Below, piece after piece: positions 1 through 8,236 of a stretch of 26,267 bases of DNA. A program made the translations under genes and the position numbers. The notes under the pieces were generated by a model. That model searched no databases, was not told where the DNA came from, and saw only the letters and a list, made by a program, of their open reading frames with translations. Numbering within the stretch: the first letter of the stretch is position 1; the number at the start of each line of letters is the position of its first letter. The stretch comes from Holophagales bacterium UBA5066 (GTDB taxonomy: Bacteria; Acidobacteriota; Thermoanaerobaculia; UBA5066), in NCBI GenBank assembly GCA_002414905.1, contig DIAY01000155.1, forward strand, positions 1 through 26,267, written 5' to 3'.

Positions 1-595
1 TGAACCAGTCCTCGAGCTCCCCCGGCAGCGTGATTCCGGCGAACTCGTTGCTGGCGTCCTGGTAGTCGAAGAAGTAGTTCTCGGAGTCCCTCAGGCTCGC
101 AAGGGCGATCCAGTCCGACGCTTCGACCTTGTCGCCGGGGTCGTAGTCCTTCAGATCGTTTCCCGCAACGACCTCGATGTCCTTGATATACGCGACGCCA
201 TTTTGGTAGAGCGAGGTCACGTAGCCGACGTAGCCGATGGGGTCCCGGCTCGCGAGGTCGAAGAGAAGCGTTGCAGGCCCGCAGAGGCTCGAGACCTTCT
301 GGTGGATCTTGCTCGGGTCGTACACGCGGGCCAGAAGTCCATTGGCGACGTCGCGGCGCGCGATCCTCTTGAACGCGCCCCCGCCCGGTCTCGCCGCGAA
401 CTGCCGGACCAGCTCCTCCGCCCGTTGCCGGGCGGTCGGTGGCTCCTTGTTCACGAGGGTGGCCCCGGCCGCACGGTTCCACCCGTCACTTCCATCAGAA
501 CCGGGAAACTCGAAGCTACGGCCTCTGATCCCAGGAGGGATCTTGCCGTCGTGGCGTTCTGACCCCAGTGATCCAGAATTCCTTGAACCAGCCAT
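1..595 (-). CDS. Unknown protein with a CGPA cysteine motif (3' part outside window)
   Basis: Reading the minus strand from an ATG at 595 gives 198 codons without a stop up to the window edge, so the C-terminus is missing. The ATG overlaps the TGA of the upstream gene (TGATG), which suggests translational coupling. The first 50 or so residues are Gly/Ser-rich and look disordered, with no signal peptide or membrane segment. Residues 55-90 look helical and charged. The notable motif is SSLCGPATLLFDLASRDP at about 102-119, followed by aromatic-rich GYVGYVTSLY. A Cys-Gly-Pro-Ala at a helix start resembles the nucleophile region of papain-like or C39-like cysteine hydrolases, some of which are secreted effectors. 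The His partner would lie beyond the edge or is not evident, so the enzyme call is only a suggestion. Confidence 0.75.
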   Translation of the reverse strand, partial: MAGSRNSGSLGSERHDGKIPPGIRGRSFEFPGSDGSDGWNRAAGATLVNKEPPTARQRAEELVRQFAARPGGGAFKRIARRDVANGLLARVYDPSKIHQKVSSLCGPATLLFDLASRDPIGYVGYVTSLYQNGVAYIKDIEVVAGNDLKDYDPGDKVEASDWIALASLRDSENYFFDYQDASNEFAGITLPGELEDWF

Positions 596-1434
596 CAGTT
601 CCTCGGCATCAGGTTGTCGTCGCCTATGAAGCAGGTGATTCGGTCGGGGATCGACGGGCCGAGCTCGGCCTCGTACCAGAGCTGTCCACCCTTCTGCTCG
701 AGCCGGCCCGCCGGCACCGGGGCCGTCGTGTCACTCGTGAGGCAGGCCACGGAACGCGGGTTCCCGAGCTTGCGCTCCCACCAACCGGGGGCAGGGCGTT
801 CGATAGCCACGGCGAGCTTCACCCGGAAACCAGGGCTTCTCGTCCACTCGCGCAGAGGCCACAGCTCGTAGCCGAACCGTTGCACCATCCGCCCCTTCTT
901 CCTCAGGTAGCCGTAGGCCACTTCTTCCGCTCCCAGCGCCTGGGAGTACCGGACGGTCACTGTGTTCGATCCCGCGTGAAGCGTGCTCTGGAAGTCGGCC
1001 CGGAAGAGCGCCGGGGCACCGGCCTCGGCCGGCACCAGTGTCCCCAGCTCGTCGGGGCGCAGCGGCGTGGCCGGAGCTACCTGAACGGTCTCCCGATCGG
1101 CGTTGGTCGTCGCCGTGACAGGTCCTTCGGTGGGCAGGATGAACTCGAGCCGGACGCTCGCCGGAGCCGGAGCCGTGATCTCGTACTGTGCGGTCACGAG
1201 ACACGACTCCTGTCCACAGAGGAAACGGAGCGCCTCCGACTCGACGGTCAGCGAAGCCGGCGGCGCCGCGAGGGCAGTGGAGGGGGCCGCGGGGATCACG
1301 ACGGGTGCGCGCAGGTTCGCGATCGCCGGAAGCGCAACCAGGAGCGCAGCCGCCAGTCCGGCCGACGCAGCGATCGCCCCGGACCGGACGCCTCTTCCCT
1401 TCGGACCAGTCATCCTCTCGATGACCTCGAACAT
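595..1434 (-). CDS. Membrane-anchored extracytoplasmic protein of unknown function
   Basis: 279 residues from ATG 1434; an in-frame ATG at 1413 (residue 8) is an alternative. I rejected the upstream extension because it runs into alaX and has non-native composition. A hydrophobic stretch at about 19-40 follows a basic segment and is either a signal anchor or an uncleaved signal. An Ala/Pro-rich linker follows, then a beta-rich domain from about residue 60 to the end. Four cysteines (C73, C78 and two near the C-terminus) could form disulfides outside the cytoplasm. I do not recognise the family; beta-sandwich secreted proteins are the nearest impression. The start has no Shine-Dalgarno but has TATTCT seven bases upstream. 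The stop overlaps the start of the next gene, so the two probably work together. Confidence 0.8.
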   Translation of the reverse strand: MFEVIERMTGPKGRGVRSGAIAASAGLAAALLVALPAIANLRAPVVIPAAPSTALAAPPASLTVESEALRFLCGQESCLVTAQYEITAPAPASVRLEFILPTEGPVTATTNADRETVQVAPATPLRPDELGTLVPAEAGAPALFRADFQSTLHAGSNTVTVRYSQALGAEEVAYGYLRKKGRMVQRFGYELWPLREWTRSPGFRVKLAVAIERPAPGWWERKLGNPRSVACLTSDTTAPVPAGRLEQKGGQLWYEAELGPSIPDRITCFIGDDNLMPRN

Positions 1435-1441
1435 GGCGGGC

Positions 1442-1447
1442 AGAATA
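1442..1447 (-). promoter_or_regulatory. Candidate -10 box (TATTCT), leaderless start
   Basis: TATTCT lies seven bases before the ATG at 1434. No convincing -35 is present; TTCAGC at a 17-base spacing matches only three of six consensus positions. It is one of seven such TANNNT-start arrangements in the window. Confidence 0.4.
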
Positions 1448-1489
1448 CCGCCTCCGTCAGACGGGCTGAACACGCGTCTCTCGGGGTGG

Positions 1490-2695
1490 TCACGAATCGG
1501 CCGAGCGTAAGGCGCCGAGGCGTTCCCGGAGCACGGAGAGCGCGCTGCCCCGTTCTGCCAGGCGCCCTTTCCCCTGGAAGATCTTCCCCGAGCCCCCGCC
1601 CCGCCCTTCGAGCGACGTGGCAACGGTCTGCCCCAGCGATTGGACGTCCGCCGCGGAGGCGCCCCCCGCCGCGAGGACGAACGCCTCGACGCCGTCCCCT
1701 GAAGCCGTCAGGAAGACGACGCCGGGCGCTGGAAGCTCCGAGAAACGCCGGCCTATTCCGAGCAGGAAAGCCATGTCGTGCCCCTCGAAATGGGCTTCGG
1801 CAACCGGGACTCCACTCCGTGCGAGGGCTTCGGCCCTCGAGTCGGCGAGCTCGTCGCCGGCAGAACGAAGGGCTTTCTGCGCCGCCGAAAGCTGAACGAG
1901 CTTTGCTTCCAGGGCCTCGACGAGAGCGTCGTCGGGAGCGCCCAGCAGCACCCGCAGCCTCGCGCTACGGTCTTCGTGGGCAGCGAGCCGGCGGCGGACA
2001 CGCCCACCGGCGACGAAGAAGAGCCGCGTCCCGCCGCGAAGCCTCTCCGTACCGAGGACCTTCAGCGCCTCGATCTCTCCCGTCGTGCGCAGGTGCGTTC
2101 CGCCGCAGGTGTTGAGGTCGATCCCTTCGATCTCGACGAGGCGCACGTCGCCCTGGTGCCCCTCCGGCAGGCCACGGGTCCTGACCGGAAGGGAAGCCAC
2201 CTCTTCGGCACGGATCCGACGCTGGGACACCGTGCGGGCCGCCCGGATCTCGGCCGCGACCGCCTCCTCGAGCCGGGTCCTGTCGAGGGGAGAAACCGAG
2301 GCGACGGCGAGCTCGATATCGCACGTTTCCGGCCCGAGGTGAAATGCCGTCGTCTCCCAGCCGAACCGCTCCGCCGCGATCGCCGTGAGGAGGTGCTGCC
2401 CCGTGTGCTGCTGCATGTGGTCGAAGCGCCGTTCCCAGTCGATCCGCGCCACAGCCGGCCCTTCCGGCACCGGTGCGGCGAGGACGTGGCGGATCTCACC
2501 GTCGACGGACCTCACGTCGAGGACCTGCACCCCGCCGAGGCGCCCCTGGTCGCAGGGCTGGCCGCCCCCCTCCGGGTAGAACACGGTGTCGTCGAGCACG
2601 GCCCAGGGCCGGCCGCCATCCGTCCCGGCTGCGACGACCCGAACGGACAACTCGGTGAGGTAAGGCTCTCGCTCGAAGGCTCGGGGCGCGCTCAT
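1490..2695 (-). CDS. alaX: Alanyl-tRNA editing protein AlaX, long (DHHA1-containing) form
   Basis: 401 residues. It matches the free-standing editing half of alanyl-tRNA synthetase, which hydrolyses Ser or Gly mischarged on tRNA-Ala. The N-terminal beta-barrel carries FYPEGGGQPCDQG (39-51). The zinc/editing site is visible as H97-x3-H101 (HTGQH) and C197-x3-H201 (CGGTH). The last 130 or so residues contain a coiled coil and a DHHA1-like end, GGGSGKIFQGKG, which marks the long AlaX type rather than the short one. There is no aminoacylation domain, so this is not a broken alaS. It lies in a minus-strand run 121 bases after the isochorismatase-like gene. TAACCT sits seven bases before the ATG and no Shine-Dalgarno is seen. 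Confidence 0.93.
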   Translation of the reverse strand: MSAPRAFEREPYLTELSVRVVAAGTDGGRPWAVLDDTVFYPEGGGQPCDQGRLGGVQVLDVRSVDGEIRHVLAAPVPEGPAVARIDWERRFDHMQQHTGQHLLTAIAAERFGWETTAFHLGPETCDIELAVASVSPLDRTRLEEAVAAEIRAARTVSQRRIRAEEVASLPVRTRGLPEGHQGDVRLVEIEGIDLNTCGGTHLRTTGEIEALKVLGTERLRGGTRLFFVAGGRVRRRLAAHEDRSARLRVLLGAPDDALVEALEAKLVQLSAAQKALRSAGDELADSRAEALARSGVPVAEAHFEGHDMAFLLGIGRRFSELPAPGVVFLTASGDGVEAFVLAAGGASAADVQSLGQTVATSLEGRGGGSGKIFQGKGRLAERGSALSVLRERLGALRSADS

Positions 2696-2702
2696 GGATA
2701 CG

Positions 2703-2708
2703 AGGTTA
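2703..2708 (-). promoter_or_regulatory. Candidate -10 box (TAACCT) for alaX
   Basis: TAACCT lies seven bases upstream of the alaX ATG with no recognisable -35. If it is active, the transcript would start at or next to the start codon. The 121-base gap from the upstream gene leaves room for an internal promoter. Confidence 0.4.
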
Positions 2709-2816
2709 CCCGTTCCGGCTCCCTCGCGAGACGCTTACCGCCGGACCGCTCCACCGTCGCGGTTCCGGCGTCCGCAGGGCGTCCTCCGGTCGTCGCCTGA
2801 GGCGCGGCCCGGCCCG

Positions 2817-3410
2817 TCATTCCTCCGGCTGGCCGTCCTTCAGGAGGTTCGAGAGTTCCTTGAAGCGCGGGTGGCTCTTGTCCCGCGCCCATTCAAAGCC
2901 GACGGATTCGTGGTTCGTGATCGCCGCGTCCGCCGCCGCCATCCGCTCGAGCGCGTGACGGCGGTACTCCTCTCCGCGGCCGCTGACGGCGTCCCACGAA
3001 ACGTGCGCCTGGTTGCCCCGCTGGATCAGCTCGAGGACCGTCTGCATCACGCAGACGTGCGCCTCGATTCCGGCGACGACCACCTGCCGTGGTCCGGATC
3101 CCAGGCGTGGACGCAGCTCGTCGAGAGCCTGCAGGAACGACGGCTCTCCGCAGCATCCGAAGGAAGTCTTGGCGAGCGATCTCTTCGGTATGGTCAGCGC
3201 TTCGAACCCCGCCATCACTTCCGGATGGGTCGGGCCGAGGCCCTTCGGGTACTGCTCCGTCAGGATCACCGGCACGCCGAACAGCTCCGCGAGCCTCATC
3301 AGCCGAAGCGTCGACTCGATGACGACGCGGGGCCGGTGAATCACGTCCATCAGCTTCCCCTGAAGATCGATCACGACGAGGATGCTCCGTCCCGCGTCCA
3401 GCAGCTCCAT
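2817..3410 (-). CDS. Isochorismatase-family cysteine hydrolase (ISOC1/2-like)
   Basis: 197 residues, the usual length for a one-domain isochorismatase-fold amidohydrolase. The catalytic triad is recognisable: D15 in LVVIDLQGKL, K81 in SLAKTSFGC, and C120 in GIEAHVCVMQT. The segment VILTEQYPKGLGPT is characteristic of the ISOC1/ISOC2-like branch rather than nicotinamidases or true isochorismatases, so no substrate can be named. The protein is cytosolic, with no signal or membrane segment. The start is supported by GGAGGT five bases before the ATG. It lies 67 bases downstream of the baeRF3 gene on the same strand and probably shares its transcript. Confidence 0.9.
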   Translation of the reverse strand: MELLDAGRSILVVIDLQGKLMDVIHRPRVVIESTLRLMRLAELFGVPVILTEQYPKGLGPTHPEVMAGFEALTIPKRSLAKTSFGCCGEPSFLQALDELRPRLGSGPRQVVVAGIEAHVCVMQTVLELIQRGNQAHVSWDAVSGRGEEYRRHALERMAAADAAITNHESVGFEWARDKSHPRFKELSNLLKDGQPEE

Positions 3411-3477
3411 TTCCCACCTCCAAGGCGCCCTCGCGCCATCTCATGATGCCAGCGCCGCCCGGCGGCGTCTCCGGGCA

Positions 3478-4620
3478 TCACCAGCGAAACGTTGCGGCTG
3501 CCGCGGCCTCCCCGGGCATCCGTTGCGGGTCCAGCACGACGACCTCCCCCCCCCGGGCCAGGACGACCTCCGCGAGGTCGTCCAGGACGTCGTCGTCCTG
3601 CGGTCCCGTCTGCCCGGCGTGCAGCGTCACCTCTCCCGTCGTCCGGTCCACGCGGCCAAAGAGGGGCCGCCCGTCGGAAACGAGAAGTCGACGCACACGC
3701 CCGAGAACGGCGGCCTGGGCGATCCGCGTCAGGATGTCGGCCGCGAGCCCCCGGTCCAGATGCTCGCGAAACTCCTCGACGAGGGTCTCGTCCCGAGCGT
3801 CCAGCGCCTTGCGGGCTTCGGGGAGCGTTCGCACGTGGAGCTCGACCGTCGAGAGATCCTCGACGGCGCCCTCCACGTACCCGGCAGTGAGCCCGGAATG
3901 TCCGCAGACCTCCCGGAAGACGGGCAGGAGCGAGCCGGCCCCGGCGACCACGAGCGGCGCACGGTCTTCGAGGACCTTCCGCAGCGTCCCCTCCACAGCG
4001 CGGAAATAGCGAAGAAGCTCTTCCCGACGGCCCCCGTCGCCCTCTGCCGGTACCTTCCCGGACCCTGGCCCGGCGGATCGGGGGCCGCCTCGCGACGAGC
4101 CGCCCCGCCCTCCCATATCGCTGACCAGAGCGCCGCCGGCTCGCTCCGGCAAGCCGGGGACGTGTCGCCGGACGAGACCGCGCTCCGAGCCCTCGAAGAG
4201 GGCCACGCTGCGGGAGGTGACCGAGAGGACGAAATAGCGATGGCGGTCCTGCAGGCAACGCAGGAGGGGCTTGACGTGAAAGCTGTCTGCGACGACGGCT
4301 CTCTCGGGAGGTGCAGGCCAGAGCCTGTAGACCTCGAAGAGACCTTCTGCGCGGAAGACCGCGAGGCCGTCAGGGCCGGGGCCGAAGACGTCGGATGCCT
4401 CGGCCAGGCCGGCGAGCGGCGCCAGGAGCGCCTTGACCATGCGGGCGTCGTAACGCTCGCCGAGCAGGCTCTCGACGAGCCGGACCAGAGCCCGGAAGCG
4501 AAGCGGGGCTTTTGCGAGATCGTGGCCGTGCCGCGGGAGGGGAAGGTACAGGGAGATGCAGGGCTCGGCGCGGGGCGAGAGGAGGTTCTGCAGGTCGTCC
4601 GGGGTCGGCTTCTTCGGCAT
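3478..4620 (-). CDS. baeRF3-type bacterial archaeo-eukaryotic release factor homologue
   Basis: 380 residues from ATG 4620, preceded by GGAGGA at a ten-base spacing; the longer upstream reading was rejected. The N-terminus, LQNLLSPRAEPCISLYLPLPRHG, is typical of the baeRF3 family, whose fold resembles archaeal/eukaryotic eRF1. The middle domain (about 115-215) has the strand-rich FVLSVTSRSVALFEGSERGL pattern followed by a Gly-rich loop, MGGRGGSSRGG (169-179), roughly where eRF1 carries its GGQ loop. The C-terminal domain (about 220-380) contains acidic DDDVLDDLAE and a closing beta strand. Family members are predicted to act on ribosomes under stress, but no reaction has been shown for this type. 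It is transcribed divergently from the binding-lipoprotein gene, with about 100 bases for both promoters. Confidence 0.82.
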   Translation of the reverse strand: MPKKPTPDDLQNLLSPRAEPCISLYLPLPRHGHDLAKAPLRFRALVRLVESLLGERYDARMVKALLAPLAGLAEASDVFGPGPDGLAVFRAEGLFEVYRLWPAPPERAVVADSFHVKPLLRCLQDRHRYFVLSVTSRSVALFEGSERGLVRRHVPGLPERAGGALVSDMGGRGGSSRGGPRSAGPGSGKVPAEGDGGRREELLRYFRAVEGTLRKVLEDRAPLVVAGAGSLLPVFREVCGHSGLTAGYVEGAVEDLSTVELHVRTLPEARKALDARDETLVEEFREHLDRGLAADILTRIAQAAVLGRVRRLLVSDGRPLFGRVDRTTGEVTLHAGQTGPQDDDVLDDLAEVVLARGGEVVVLDPQRMPGEAAAAATFRW

Positions 4621-4709
4621 GAGGGGGTTCCTCCGGTGTCGTACGAGGAACGATATCCGCGTTCTCCCCATTCCGGGCACTCTCCCGGCGCGAGAGACCT
4701 CACACGCGG

Positions 4710-4715
4710 TAGCAT
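4710..4715 (+). promoter_or_regulatory. Candidate -10 box (TAGCAT) before the binding-lipoprotein gene
   Basis: TAGCAT lies six bases before the GTG at 4722, with no clear -35 and no Shine-Dalgarno. The TAG is itself in frame and stops any upstream extension of the gene, so 4722 is the first possible start. Confidence 0.4.
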
Positions 4716-4721
4716 GGCGAA

Positions 4722-6218
4722 GTGTGGAGGCTGCGCCCGGCACTGAGCGGGCTCGTGGTGTTTGTGTTTCTGGCGGCCGGGGCCTGCCGGCAGCGGGACC
4801 GCGAGCTCCACGTCATCTGGAGGCCTGCACTCCGGACTCTCGACCCCAACGAGAAGTTCGACGTCGTGACCGACACCGTCGCGATGAACGTCTTCGAGCC
4901 GCTCATACGCTACGACCGGCAGATGGCGTTCACGGCCGCTCTCGCGACCTCGTGGGAGATCCGGGAGAGTTCCGTCTGGCGATTCCACCTTCGTCAAGGA
5001 GTCCGGTTCCAGGACGGCTCGCCGTTCACCGCGGACGACGTGAAGTACACCATCGACCGCCTCAAGGGCCTGCCGGACCGCGACATCCACCGTTACGTCT
5101 CGGCGATCACCGACGTGAGGATTCTGGATCCATTCACCATCGACGTGCGATCCGAACGCCCGGCCGGCCTCCCGTCGGTCCTCTCGTTCGTCTACATCCT
5201 CCCGAAGTGGACGGTCGAGCGCCTCGGGACCGAGAAGTTCTTCCGGAGCCCTTCGGGCACGGGCCCCTACCGGGTCGCCGGTTGGAAGAAGGGCGAATTC
5301 CTGAGGCTGGAGGCGCACACCGGCTACTGGGGCGGCCGTCCGACCGTGCCGGCCGCTGTCTTCCGCGTCGCGCCGGATGACGACGCCATGTGGACCGAGG
5401 CTCGCCGCCTCTCCCCCGCGATCGTCCTCTCCCCCACGCGAACGACGTGGGCGGCGCACCGCGACGACGCCCTTTTCCGCCTCGTCGAACGTCCGGGGCT
5501 CGCCGTTCACTTTCTCGCATTACGTGTTTCCGGAGGACCCGCCAATCCCCTCTCCGACATCCGGGTCCGCCGGGCAATGCGGGAGGCGATCGACTACCGC
5601 AAGCTCGTCTCAACCGTTCCCGGGGAAGGGGCGTTTCCGGCGAGCCAGCTCGTTCCGCCCGCCATCATCGGATACGACCCCGATCTCCTCGTTCCGCCCT
5701 TCAGGCCCGGGGCGGCGCGAAAGCTTCTGGACGAGGCCGGCTTCCGGCAGTCCGCGCCTCTTCGGTTCCTCACCCTCGAGGGAGGGGGTCCTCTCAGCAA
5801 GGGGCTCATCGCCGACCTCGAGGCGGCGGGCGTGGAGGTGAGCGAGGAGCAGGTCGGCGTCGAGGAGTTCGAACGCCGGACCGCTGCCTGCGACGCCGAC
5901 CTCTTCTTCTCGGGCTGGATCTGTTCCTCCGGGGACGCGGGAGAGCTCTTCGAAGGGAACTTCTACTCGAAGGGTTCCAGGGGGCACTCGTGCGGATACG
6001 GTTCCGCCGGGATGGATGCGGCGGTAGAGGAGATCGGACGAACCCTCGACCCCGCCGCCCGGCGCGACCTCCTCCAGCGGACGATGAAGCGCCTCGTCGA
6101 CGACCTCCCCTGGATCCCGCTCATCGTCACCTACGACCGCCATGCCCTGACCCCCGACGTTGAATGGGAGACCCGCGCCGACGGGCAGCTCGACCTGCGC
6201 GACGTGAGGCTGAAGTGA
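4722..6218 (+). CDS. Family 5 extracellular solute-binding lipoprotein (orphan)
   Basis: 498 residues starting at GTG 4722. The N-terminus has a signal peptide with a lipobox-like LAAGAC, making C22 the likely lipidated cysteine. The body follows the SBP_bac_5 (oligopeptide/dipeptide/nickel-binding) pattern: LDPNEKFDVVTDTVAMNVFE, a WRFHLRQGVRFQDGSPFTADDVKYT block near residues 87-111, GTGPYRVAGWKKGEFL, and the LSDIRVRRAMREAIDYRKL block near 275-295. Such proteins normally deliver ligand to an ABC permease, but no permease or ATPase gene is nearby. Instead the TGA overlaps the GTG of a hybrid sensor kinase (GTGA). That coupling suggests, without proving, that it serves the kinase as a periplasmic ligand sensor. 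Confidence 0.92.
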   Translation: MWRLRPALSGLVVFVFLAAGACRQRDRELHVIWRPALRTLDPNEKFDVVTDTVAMNVFEPLIRYDRQMAFTAALATSWEIRESSVWRFHLRQGVRFQDGSPFTADDVKYTIDRLKGLPDRDIHRYVSAITDVRILDPFTIDVRSERPAGLPSVLSFVYILPKWTVERLGTEKFFRSPSGTGPYRVAGWKKGEFLRLEAHTGYWGGRPTVPAAVFRVAPDDDAMWTEARRLSPAIVLSPTRTTWAAHRDDALFRLVERPGLAVHFLALRVSGGPANPLSDIRVRRAMREAIDYRKLVSTVPGEGAFPASQLVPPAIIGYDPDLLVPPFRPGAARKLLDEAGFRQSAPLRFLTLEGGGPLSKGLIADLEAAGVEVSEEQVGVEEFERRTAACDADLFFSGWICSSGDAGELFEGNFYSKGSRGHSCGYGSAGMDAAVEEIGRTLDPAARRDLLQRTMKRLVDDLPWIPLIVTYDRHALTPDVEWETRADGQLDLRDVRLK

Positions 6219-8164
6219 CGGCGGGCCGCACCTCGCTGCGCCGGCGTTTCGCCCTCATCTTCTCGGCGCTGATGGGCGCTCTCCTCCTCATCGTCTCCGG
6301 AACGCTCATCTTCGTTCGGGTGAGGGACCAGAAGGATCTTCTCGAGAAGTACGCACTCGGTTTTGCGGCGACGACGAACAACCAGCTCTGCAGCGCGTGG
6401 GGGCTCTACTACCGGGCGTACAAGTTCCGCGACATCGTCCGCGACACGATGAAGCTGAACGAGGACCTTCACCGCCTCTTCATCCTGTCGGTGTCGGGCG
6501 ACGTCCTCTTCGACTCGATGGAGAGCCCCGACCTGATGCTCCTGCCGAAGCTCCCCCTGCGCCGCCTCGCGGACCCGGATCTCGTCGCGGTGGCGAGCCT
6601 TCAGGACTCGTGGTCACAGCGGAGGGACCTCCCCGGGGTCGGCCGCGTCCTCCTCGTGAGCACACCCTACTTCGAGGAGTGGGGCCGGCACCCCTATTCC
6701 GTCCTCTACATCTTCAAGTACGACAAGGTGTGGGAGCGGGCCGCCTCGGACCTCAAGTCGACCCTTCTCCTCGTCCTTGTCGCGCTCGCTACGGTCGCCG
6801 GCTTCGCGTCCTGGATGGCCGGGCGAGTCGCCCGGCCCCTCCTCGGGCTGACGGAAAGCGTTCGCTCGTTCTCAGAGGGGAAGCTGAAGTCGCTTCCCCA
6901 GGTCCGGACGGGCGACGAGATCGAGTCGCTCGCCGAGGCGTTCAACAGAATGGCCGAGCGGATACAGCAGCAGGTCGAAAGGCTCGAGACGGCCAACCGC
7001 GAGCTCGCCACGCTCGACCGCATGAAGACCGATCTCCTGGCGAACGTCTCCCACGAGCTCCGGACTCCGCTCGCCGCGATCCGGGGCTACGTCGAGTTCA
7101 TCCAGGAGGGACAGCTCGGTCCGACGACCGACGCGCAGAGGAAGGGGCTCGAGGTCTGCCTCAGGAATTCTGAACGGCTCACGAAGACCATCAACATGCT
7201 CCTGGACTTCTCGAGGATGGAGCTCGGCCGGGTTCCGATCCACCCGGCTCCGTTCCAGATCGGACGTCTCCTCGCCCAGATCGTCGCCGGCATCGAAGCC
7301 GATGCCCGCAAGCGGAGCATCCGGCTGAAGACGGTCGTCGACCGGGATCTGAAGTCCGTCGACGGCGACCGGGACCGGCTCACGCAGGTGCTCGAGAACC
7401 TGATCACGAACGCGCTGAAGTTCACGCCCGACGGCGGCGAGGTCGAGGTCGGGGCCCGGCAGTCCGCGGACGCGCAGCACGTCGAGGTCTGGGTCGCCGA
7501 TACCGGCATCGGCATCCCGCCCGAAGAGCGCAGCCGCGTCTTCGACAAGTTCTACCAGACCGATGCGTCGGCGACCCGGAGGTTCGGCGGCATCGGCCTC
7601 GGCCTCGCCATCGTCAAGTCGATCCTCGACGCGCACGGGTCGGAGATCGTCGTCGACGGTCGTGCCGGCCTGGGATCCGTCTTCCGCTTCTCCCTCCCGA
7701 TCGCTCGGAGACAGACGGAGTCGGGCATCTTCCACGGCCTCGTCACGACCGATGGCTCGACGACCGAGATCCTGGCGATCGACGACGACGCCGATTTCCT
7801 CGCGATTCTGAGCGAAACGCTTGGCAAGCACGGCTTTACCGTGAGGACCGCGACGACCGCCGCGGAGGGCCTCGCCGCCGCCCGGGAAAGGCCCCCCCTC
7901 CTCGTCATCCTCGACATCCGCCTCCCTGACCGCGACGGCCTCGACCTCCTGCAGGAGCTTCGAGAGGACCACGCGACGCGCAGGACGCCGATTCTCGTCG
8001 CGTCGGTCGTCGACGAGCGGCTCGAGGGGCTGCGGCTCGGCGCCGTCGAGTACCTCGTCAAGCCCATCGACCGGAACCGGCTCGTCGAGGCTGCGGTCCG
8101 CGCGCTCCACGCCCAGGGAGGCCGCCCACCATCCGGAGAAATCCTGGCCGCTCCCGAAGCCTGA
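6215..8164 (+). CDS. Hybrid sensor histidine kinase with C-terminal receiver domain
   Basis: 649 residues from GTG 6215, chosen because it overlaps the upstream stop and has GAGG just before it. Order of parts: transmembrane helix about 11-34; a periplasmic sensor of about 145 residues that looks Cache/PDC-like (LFILSVSGDVLFDS); transmembrane helix about 182-202; HAMP about 203-255; HisKA with phospho-acceptor H280 in LANVSHELRTPL; a HATPase domain with an N box (ENLITNALKFTPDG), G1 (ADTGIGIP) and G2 (GGIGLGLAI); then a receiver with acidic DDD near 523, phospho-acceptor D567 in LDIRLPDRDG and a Lys in YLVKPID. No HPt or output domain is present. Phosphate could pass to its own receiver or to the receiver protein encoded next. 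All catalytic residues look intact. Confidence 0.93.
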   Translation: MTAGRTSLRRRFALIFSALMGALLLIVSGTLIFVRVRDQKDLLEKYALGFAATTNNQLCSAWGLYYRAYKFRDIVRDTMKLNEDLHRLFILSVSGDVLFDSMESPDLMLLPKLPLRRLADPDLVAVASLQDSWSQRRDLPGVGRVLLVSTPYFEEWGRHPYSVLYIFKYDKVWERAASDLKSTLLLVLVALATVAGFASWMAGRVARPLLGLTESVRSFSEGKLKSLPQVRTGDEIESLAEAFNRMAERIQQQVERLETANRELATLDRMKTDLLANVSHELRTPLAAIRGYVEFIQEGQLGPTTDAQRKGLEVCLRNSERLTKTINMLLDFSRMELGRVPIHPAPFQIGRLLAQIVAGIEADARKRSIRLKTVVDRDLKSVDGDRDRLTQVLENLITNALKFTPDGGEVEVGARQSADAQHVEVWVADTGIGIPPEERSRVFDKFYQTDASATRRFGGIGLGLAIVKSILDAHGSEIVVDGRAGLGSVFRFSLPIARRQTESGIFHGLVTTDGSTTEILAIDDDADFLAILSETLGKHGFTVRTATTAAEGLAAARERPPLLVILDIRLPDRDGLDLLQELREDHATRRTPILVASVVDERLEGLRLGAVEYLVKPIDRNRLVEAAVRALHAQGGRPPSGEILAAPEA

Positions 8165-8188
8165 CCCCCGCGTCCGCCTCCTTTTGCT

Positions 8189-8194
8189 CTAAGA
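8189..8194 (+). promoter_or_regulatory. Candidate -10 box (TAAGAT) before the response regulator
   Basis: TAAGAT lies 42 bases before the ATG at 8237 in the 72-base gap after the kinase gene. No -35 is recognisable. It may give separate expression of the response regulator and EAL pair. Confidence 0.3.
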
Positions 8195-8236
8195 TCGCTC
8201 CGACATCCAGGGCTGGGAAGAGGCGAGGAGGGACAG

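Noticed and set aside
568..2115. 515-codon plus-strand frame
   Set aside because: It is antisense to the anchored unknown and alaX, has Arg-rich low-complexity translation, and has no ribosome site.
3729..5510. 593-codon minus-strand frame
   Set aside because: It crosses the divergent promoter region and runs antisense to the binding-lipoprotein gene and out of frame with baeRF3. Both real genes have clear motifs.
4722..6218. Part of a peptide ABC transporter operon
   Set aside because: No permease or ATPase gene lies on either side in the window; the next gene is a sensor kinase.
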